In this document: positions 36,761 to 40,291 of the stretch, piece after piece
How positions within the stretch are numbered: the first letter of the stretch is position 1
How the letters are laid out: each line of letters opens with the position of its first letter
Source of the DNA: a virus
Reading direction: 5' to 3' (one strand)
IMG/VR virus record: IMGVR_UViG_3300024262_000086
Span: 1 to 40,291 of that record
Length of the DNA stretch: 40,291 bases
Program-made: the position numbers and the translations under genes
Notes under the pieces: model-generated
The model's database searches: none
What the model was told of the DNA's origin: nothing
The model's input: only the letters and a program-made list of their open reading frames with translations

Positions 36761-36788
36761 TTGACGATGCTAGCGATGATGCTACTAT
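36761..36788 (+). promoter_or_regulatory. Second promoter of the right-end operon
   Basis: TTGACG (36761-36766) and TACTAT (36783-36788) are 16 bases apart, with TTACTA ahead and GC before the -10, matching the promoter at 33,014. The -10 lies six bases before an in-frame ATG at 36795, so a leaderless start there is possible; the next ATG at 36828 has a ribosome-binding site. Confidence 0.5.
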
Positions 36789-36827
36789 CTAAATATGAAC
36801 AGCGAAACAAACAACCCGGGAGCGAAC

Positions 36828-37121
36828 ATGGACAACATCAACAAGATCATCGAGTCGGTACGACGCGCCAGCCCCCTCCGCTGGGAGACCCCGGTCGAGA
36901 CCGCCCGCCAGGTCATGCTCGCCAAGACCCTCGGCAACAAGACCATCGACACCATCTGCGACATCTGGGGCCTGAGCATCGGGCACGCCACCCGCCTGGT
37001 GCAGGAGATCAAGGCCCAGCGACAGGCCGACCGCAGCGCGGGTCAGAGCACCGCCGACGCCAGGGCCGACCGCATCCTCAACATCCGCAACAGCAGCGGG
37101 CGCGCCACCCCGCGCCGCTAA
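36828..37121 (+). CDS. Small possible HTH protein, first of right-end operon
   Basis: A 97-residue protein from ATG 36828 (GGGAG ahead), or 108 from 36795. It has RRASPLRWETPVETARQVML, then NKTIDTICDIWGLSIGHATR, LVQEIKAQRQADRSAG and a polar tail. The CDIWGLSIGHATRLVQEIK run could be a helix-turn-helix. As the first gene behind two promoters it may be a regulator. The two possible starts might reflect the two promoters. The function is unknown. Confidence 0.5.
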   Translation: MDNINKIIESVRRASPLRWETPVETARQVMLAKTLGNKTIDTICDIWGLSIGHATRLVQEIKAQRQADRSAGQSTADARADRILNIRNSSGRATPRR

Positions 37122-37143
37122 CCAACCAACAAGGAGCAGGGGC

Positions 37144-37413
37144 ATGACCATCCATATCAGCCACAGCAACGGCCGCACCGAGAGCCACGACACCGCGCAG
37201 GAGGCGTGGGCCAGCATCATGGTCAACTACCCCGAGGCCTACGTGATGCGCGAGTCCGGGCAGGAGGAGTTCGCCGACGCCGAGGACCTTGAGATGCTGA
37301 CGGTCGCCGGCTTCGGTCTGGTCGAGGACAGGGCCCTCGTCTGGGAGGACGAGGACGCCAGCGAGGATGACGACGGATCGGGAGCCGTGGCCAGCATCAC
37401 GATGGAGGATTAG
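37144..37413 (+). CDS. Small acidic protein, unknown
   Basis: An 89-residue acidic protein starting MTIHISHSNGRTESHDTAQE, with WASIMVNYPEAYVMRESGQE and a run of Asp/Glu near the end (WEDEDASEDDDGS). AAGGAG lies before the ATG. Strong negative charge and small size are typical of DNA-mimic or host-enzyme inhibitor proteins, but nothing here proves that. No family recognised. Confidence 0.45.
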   Translation: MTIHISHSNGRTESHDTAQEAWASIMVNYPEAYVMRESGQEEFADAEDLEMLTVAGFGLVEDRALVWEDEDASEDDDGSGAVASITMED

Positions 37414-37415
37414 AC

Positions 37416-37628
37416 ATGCAATACCGAGACGAACCCCAAAAGGTCGACGGCGCCCGCTGCTGGGTCCTGCCCAGCAAGGACGGCTGGGACCGCACCCTGT
37501 GGCAGCACGAGAGCGGGAGCCTTGCGCTCTATGAAGTGCGCCACCGGCACACGGACCTAACCACGGCGCAGTTCGACGCCCTTCTGGCCGAGCTGCCAGA
37601 CAGCTGCAAGCGCCCAGGGCAATTCTGA
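37416..37628 (+). CDS. Small unknown protein
   Basis: A 70-residue protein starting MQYRDEPQKVDGARCWVLPS and containing KDGWDRTLWQHESGSLALYE and TTAQFDALLAELPDSC. A likely alpha/beta mini-domain. GGAGG is ahead of the ATG; the stop overlaps the next start (TGATG). No family recognised. Confidence 0.45.
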   Translation: MQYRDEPQKVDGARCWVLPSKDGWDRTLWQHESGSLALYEVRHRHTDLTTAQFDALLAELPDSCKRPGQF

Positions 37629-37879
37629 TGATCGCCCTCAACGTCAAGGTCCCCGCAGCATTGGACCTGCGGATGCGGGCCTACCTGCGCAAGCGCGACG
37701 GGGGCCTACGCCACGGGGCCATCCGCGATGCGGTGGAGACGGCGATCCAGCACTGGCTGGACACCGTGGACGGGACCGCCATCAGCCTGCCCGAGCGGCT
37801 GCGGTCGACCCAGCTGGAGCGGGACCAACTGCGGGCCACGCTGGATGAGGTGGGGCGGCTGCTGGGAGGTGGGCGATGA
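37628..37879 (+). CDS. Ribbon-helix-helix-like protein with coiled-coil tail
   Basis: An 83-residue protein. It opens with a strand (IALNVKVPAALDLRMRAYLR) and two helices (HGAIRDAVETAIQHWLDTVD), like small ribbon-helix-helix proteins. It ends in a leucine-rich heptad stretch (LRSTQLERDQLRATLDEVGR) suggesting dimerisation. DNA binding is likely but unproven. It overlaps both neighbours. Confidence 0.5.
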   Translation: MIALNVKVPAALDLRMRAYLRKRDGGLRHGAIRDAVETAIQHWLDTVDGTAISLPERLRSTQLERDQLRATLDEVGRLLGGGR

Positions 37880-38115
37880 CCCGCGCACTAGAACACCTGA
37901 TAACCACCACCGCGGCGCTATACCGCCCGCGCTGGCACCGCACCGCTGACCGGCTGCCCGAGGTGGGGCAGGTTGTTGTAGCCCGCTGGCCGACAGGGCA
38001 CCACCCGCTGGTGGCCCGCCGCGACGAGGACTGCTGGTGGACGTGGCAGAGCTGCGTGTGCGGCTCCAAGTGGACCTCACGCAACGACCCCGCGGCGTGG
38101 TGCGAGTTGCCATGA
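37876..38115 (+). CDS. Small DUF551-like protein
   Basis: A 79-residue protein with RTADRLPEVGQVVVARWPTG, ARRDEDCWWTWQSC and NDPAAWCELP. The pattern 'RLPE-x-G-x-V-V-A ... W ... W-x-x-LP' recalls DUF551, the domain at the end of the coiled-coil protein at 13,351-14,688. Weak but visible; the role is unknown. Confidence 0.4.
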   Translation: MTRALEHLITTTAALYRPRWHRTADRLPEVGQVVVARWPTGHHPLVARRDEDCWWTWQSCVCGSKWTSRNDPAAWCELP

Positions 38116-38522
38116 CCATCTGCATCTGCCCGGGCTGCGGCCGCACGGGCCCCCGAGCCGACTTCATCGGCTCCTACGGCGAGCCCGTCTGTACCTGTGG
38201 GTACGAGTTGGTCCACGAGGTGTGGCCCACCCTGGCCGAGATGATGGCCGAGGACGACGAGTGGGATGGCGTCCGCATGGGCGCGTTCCTGCGGGCGTGC
38301 GGAAAAAAGACACCCGAGCCGAACACAGTAGACGGCAGCGCCGTGACCTGGCAGCTCCCCGACGGCTGCCAGCTCCGCTACCACACATGCCTGCGCTATC
38401 CAGCGGTGACGCGCCGCTGGACGCTCTGGAGCGGCGATGACGGGGAGCACCTGCGCATCCCCTGCAGCGTGGCCCGGGCGATACTGGTCGGCGTGGGTGC
38501 TGGCCCGGAGGTGACCGAATGA
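38112..38522 (+). CDS. Small protein with N-terminal zinc ribbon
   Basis: A 136-residue protein from an ATGA overlap at 38112. The start MTICICPGCGRTG and a later VCTCGYE give a two-knuckle zinc ribbon. The rest is mixed, with LPDGCQLRYHTCLRYPAVTR and a TLWSGDDGEHLRIPC strand region. The longer frame to 38037 is a shadow. No family recognised; a nucleic-acid-binding or adaptor role is possible. Confidence 0.5.
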   Translation: MTICICPGCGRTGPRADFIGSYGEPVCTCGYELVHEVWPTLAEMMAEDDEWDGVRMGAFLRACGKKTPEPNTVDGSAVTWQLPDGCQLRYHTCLRYPAVTRRWTLWSGDDGEHLRIPCSVARAILVGVGAGPEVTE

Positions 38523-38764
38523 ACAACCAAGACCGAGAAAGGATGGCGAGGCTGTACAGCGTATTGGCAAATCTCCCGTGGCCGAACCGCGGTAGGACTA
38601 TCGGCCCTGCGGACTTGTCCAGATTCTTTTCCAACATGGAGGACCTGACACCGATGCTCATGCAAACGGTGATGTCAATCTCCAGGTGTGACAGCGCCAG
38701 CGAAGACCCCGATGCGGAACTTGACGATCTCGAACGCGAGTTGTCAGCGAGGAGGAAGCCATGA
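38519..38764 (+). CDS. Small helical protein, unknown
   Basis: An 81-residue protein starting MNNQDRERMARLYSVLANLP. It is largely helical (MEDLTPMLMQTVMSISRCDS) with an acidic C-terminal stretch (DPDAELDDLERELSARRKP). It overlaps both neighbours by four bases. No motif or family recognised. Confidence 0.45.
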   Translation: MNNQDRERMARLYSVLANLPWPNRGRTIGPADLSRFFSNMEDLTPMLMQTVMSISRCDSASEDPDAELDDLERELSARRKP

Positions 38765-39120
38765 TCGTTGACGAACAACACGCCGCCCTGCACAGCGCGG
38801 CGCAGCACGTTTGCCTGAACGTCGAGCCGGACCTGTACAGGGGCCTCCCCGTGTTGGTCCGCGCCACCCTGGCCCGCCTGGCGGTGGTCTGCGGCTGCAC
38901 CCACTTGACGTGGTGGTCGGCCGACGCCTGCGCGTTGGACGACCGCGAACCCACCCCGCTCCACCAGCGCAAGCAGGGGCCGGCCCCGGACGGGCTGTGC
39001 TCCGAGTGCCGCCGGGCCTGGGAGACGGGTGCCAACGCCTGCCGCTGCTCGGAGTGCGGGCAGTGCGGGATGTGCCACCAAACATGCGCCTGCGTCGAGG
39101 CGCGGAGGGACGACCGATGA
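38761..39120 (+). CDS. Cysteine-rich small protein
   Basis: A 119-residue protein. After a helical start (HAALHSAAQHVCLNVEPDLY), it carries a dense cysteine cluster near the C-terminus: LCSECRRAW, ACRCSECGQCGMCHQTCACV. At least ten cysteines within 35 residues could bind two or three zinc ions. ATGA overlaps on both sides. The function is unknown. Confidence 0.5.
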   Translation: MIVDEQHAALHSAAQHVCLNVEPDLYRGLPVLVRATLARLAVVCGCTHLTWWSADACALDDREPTPLHQRKQGPAPDGLCSECRRAWETGANACRCSECGQCGMCHQTCACVEARRDDR

Positions 39121-39323
39121 AAGTAGGAGATGCCAACGCCATGCGCCTGTGCCTGTGCTGCGGCCGTGAGGGTGCAGGTCTGTACCGGCTGAGGGACGGC
39201 CGCGCGGTCCGCGTGTGCCGCCAGTGCGCTTGGAGCTGCGACGGCTGCCAGGCCTGGCTCAACGGTGCTCGGGAGCGCAAGCCCATCGGCCGGGAGGCTG
39301 AGTACCAGGAGGTGAAGTCATGA
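39117..39323 (+). CDS. Small zinc-ribbon protein
   Basis: A 68-residue protein from the ATG at 39117. It has LCLCCGREG, then VCRQCAWSCDGC, two cysteine knuckles about 20 residues apart, followed by a polar tail (GARERKPIGREAEYQEV). It resembles the neighbouring cysteine-rich gene in style but not clearly in sequence. The function is unknown. Confidence 0.5.
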   Translation: MKVGDANAMRLCLCCGREGAGLYRLRDGRAVRVCRQCAWSCDGCQAWLNGARERKPIGREAEYQEVKS

Positions 39324-39730
39324 GCGACCCAACGAAAAGAGACAGATTCGACCTGTCGGTGCTCGCGGATTCAAGCCGCGGGCATGACGCCGCCATAGCC
39401 GTGAGCCGGCTGCGGTCCTCGCTCGATTCATGGGCGCGGACGGTCACCGAGTTGACCCGCGAGAAGTACACCGCGGAAGCCGAGATCGAGGAGTGGAAGC
39501 TCGCCTCTGGCCTGGAGCGCGGCGGCGACCCGGACGGCGTGACCCCGGCGGCGATGCAGCAGTATTGGGAGGAACAGGAGCGGCAGCTTTCTCTGTGCCG
39601 GGAGGCGCTGCGGGGGCTGCTGGGGATGGTGGACGAGACAATTTACAGCACAGATTCAAACCGCGAGGATCGAGTCGAGGGCGCCTGCGTCATCGGCCTG
39701 GCCCGCGAACTACTGGAGGACGGAAAATGA
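39320..39730 (+). CDS. Helical unknown protein
   Basis: A 136-residue protein starting MSDPTKRDRFDLSVLADSSR. It is helical with a central coiled-coil-like stretch (SLDSWARTVTELTREKYTAE, AEIEEWKLASGLE) and a final LGMVDETIYSTDSNREDR. No cysteine cluster or enzyme motif. It overlaps both neighbours. No family recognised. Confidence 0.45.
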   Translation: MSDPTKRDRFDLSVLADSSRGHDAAIAVSRLRSSLDSWARTVTELTREKYTAEAEIEEWKLASGLERGGDPDGVTPAAMQQYWEEQERQLSLCREALRGLLGMVDETIYSTDSNREDRVEGACVIGLARELLEDGK

Positions 39731-39981
39731 ACGACGAAGACCCACGCCCCGCCGACTACTCAATCGGCGCTACAGCATGGTGGGGTGGACCACCGTTCGC
39801 CACGCACGGCCCGGTGGAAGCCATCCTGTGCCTGCTGGAGCGAGAGGAAATATCGCGGCGCAAGGCGCTTGAGGCCATGGCTGCGCTGTACGCCGGCCAT
39901 CGGCCCACGTTGCCGCTGGACAAGGTGGTGTGGGGCGAGGATGCGTATGTGTTAATCCCCGGATATGGAGAGCGAAAATGA
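39727..39981 (+). CDS. Small unknown protein
   Basis: An 84-residue protein from the ATG at 39727. It has WWGGPPFATHGPVEAILCLL, EREEISRRKALEAMAALYAG and LPLDKVVWGEDAYVLIPGYG. The longer frame upstream is a shadow. Alpha/beta in appearance; no motif recognised. Confidence 0.45.
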   Translation: MNDEDPRPADYSIGATAWWGGPPFATHGPVEAILCLLEREEISRRKALEAMAALYAGHRPTLPLDKVVWGEDAYVLIPGYGERK

Positions 39982-40291
39982 TCCGAAAAGTACACGACTG
40001 GAGCGAGCAAGACGAGGCCCTGCTGTGTGACGCGGTGCTGGCCCTGGAGCCGCTGCGCGAGGGGTACGAGGAGCGGGGCATCCCCGCGGCGCAGTACTGG
40101 TCGGCTGTGGCCGGACGCATCGCCCCTGCGGTCTGCGTCACGGGCAAGGCGTGCCGTGAGCGGTGGGCGACCATCGAAGCCCGCCGGAAGGAGCAGCAGC
40201 CCAAGGGCGAGCACGACGCATGGGCCGACGTGGCTCAGCGCGTGGAGAAGTACGAGCGCGACTTGGGCGAGGCCACCTACGACGTGGCGGC
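39978..40291 (+). CDS. Myb/SANT-like DNA-binding protein (cut by window edge)
   Basis: The frame opens at 39978 (ATGA overlap) and runs off the window, at least 104 residues. It starts MIRKVHDWSEQDEALLCDAV, then QYWSAVAGRIAPAVCVTGKA and CRERWATIEARRKEQ. Tryptophans spaced as in Myb/SANT repeats (W ... YW ... RW) with a CRERW end point to a Myb-like helix-turn-helix. DNA binding is inferred from this. A coiled coil begins near the edge (AQRVEKYERDL). Confidence 0.55.
   Translation, partial: MIRKVHDWSEQDEALLCDAVLALEPLREGYEERGIPAAQYWSAVAGRIAPAVCVTGKACRERWATIEARRKEQQPKGEHDAWADVAQRVEKYERDLGEATYDVA

Noticed and set aside
1-40291. CRISPR arrays, insertion sequences, lysis genes or toxin-antitoxin pairs
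   Set aside because: I looked for repeat-spacer patterns, transposase motifs, endolysin/holin features and paired toxin genes and saw none that can be supported.

Overview
This window is most of the genome of a tailed, contractile-tail (myovirus-type) bacteriophage. The sequence is GC-rich with densely packed genes, many overlapping by one or four bases (ATGA, GTGA, TGATG). I see no integrase, repressor of known type, lysis gene, insertion sequence, tRNA or CRISPR array. The host cannot be named from the sequence. The sheath, tube, baseplate-plug and MuF families are best known from phages of Gram-negative bacteria. Several structural genes appear to have promoter -10 elements only 5-8 bases before their ATG, which hints at a host that tolerates leaderless mRNAs.

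Layout: everything from base 1 to about 24,925 lies on the minus strand, and everything from about 25,056 to the right edge lies on the plus strand. They diverge from an AT-rich control region at 24,926-25,055. Minus strand, in transcription order: SSB, UvrD-like helicase, two small proteins, terminase small subunit, ParB-like protein, two DNA methyltransferases, terminase large subunit, a structured non-coding segment with a terminator, portal, MuF head protein, a cluster of small zinc/HTH genes, a TSCPD protein, XkdF-like protease, zinc ribbon, HTH protein, scaffold, decoration protein and its partial duplicate, major capsid protein, connector/neck/terminator genes, sheath, tube, frameshifted tail assembly chaperone, tape measure, Dit-like protein, baseplate plug and the start of the baseplate hub gene (cut by the window).

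Plus strand: two small ribbon-helix-helix-like proteins, a replication initiator with iterons inside its gene (probable origin), SF2 helicase, DnaB-like helicase, a methyltransferase-like protein, RusA-like resolvase, a wing-helix-like protein, an SbcC/Rad50-like ATPase with a strikingly structured leader, a RecT-like annealing protein and a 5'-3' exonuclease. A second operon from about 36,700 holds a dozen small unknown proteins, many cysteine-rich, ending in a Myb/SANT-like protein cut by the right edge.

How it works together: the plus-strand genes copy and recombine DNA (initiator, helicases, annealing protein plus exonuclease, resolvase), with SSB supplied from the first minus-strand gene. 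The ParB/methyltransferase trio probably modifies the genome. Terminase, portal, scaffold and protease build and fill the head, and the sheath/tube/baseplate genes build the tail. No gene-free stretch exceeds 300 bases; the longest (18,196-18,434) holds the candidate ncRNA and terminator. The most unusual signals are the pseudoknot-like leader at 33,050-33,160, the cloverleaf-like RNA between terminase and portal, the iterons at 25,775-25,843, the CCCTTTG frameshift, the split ParB-methyltransferase, and an SSB-like acidic tail on the exonuclease.
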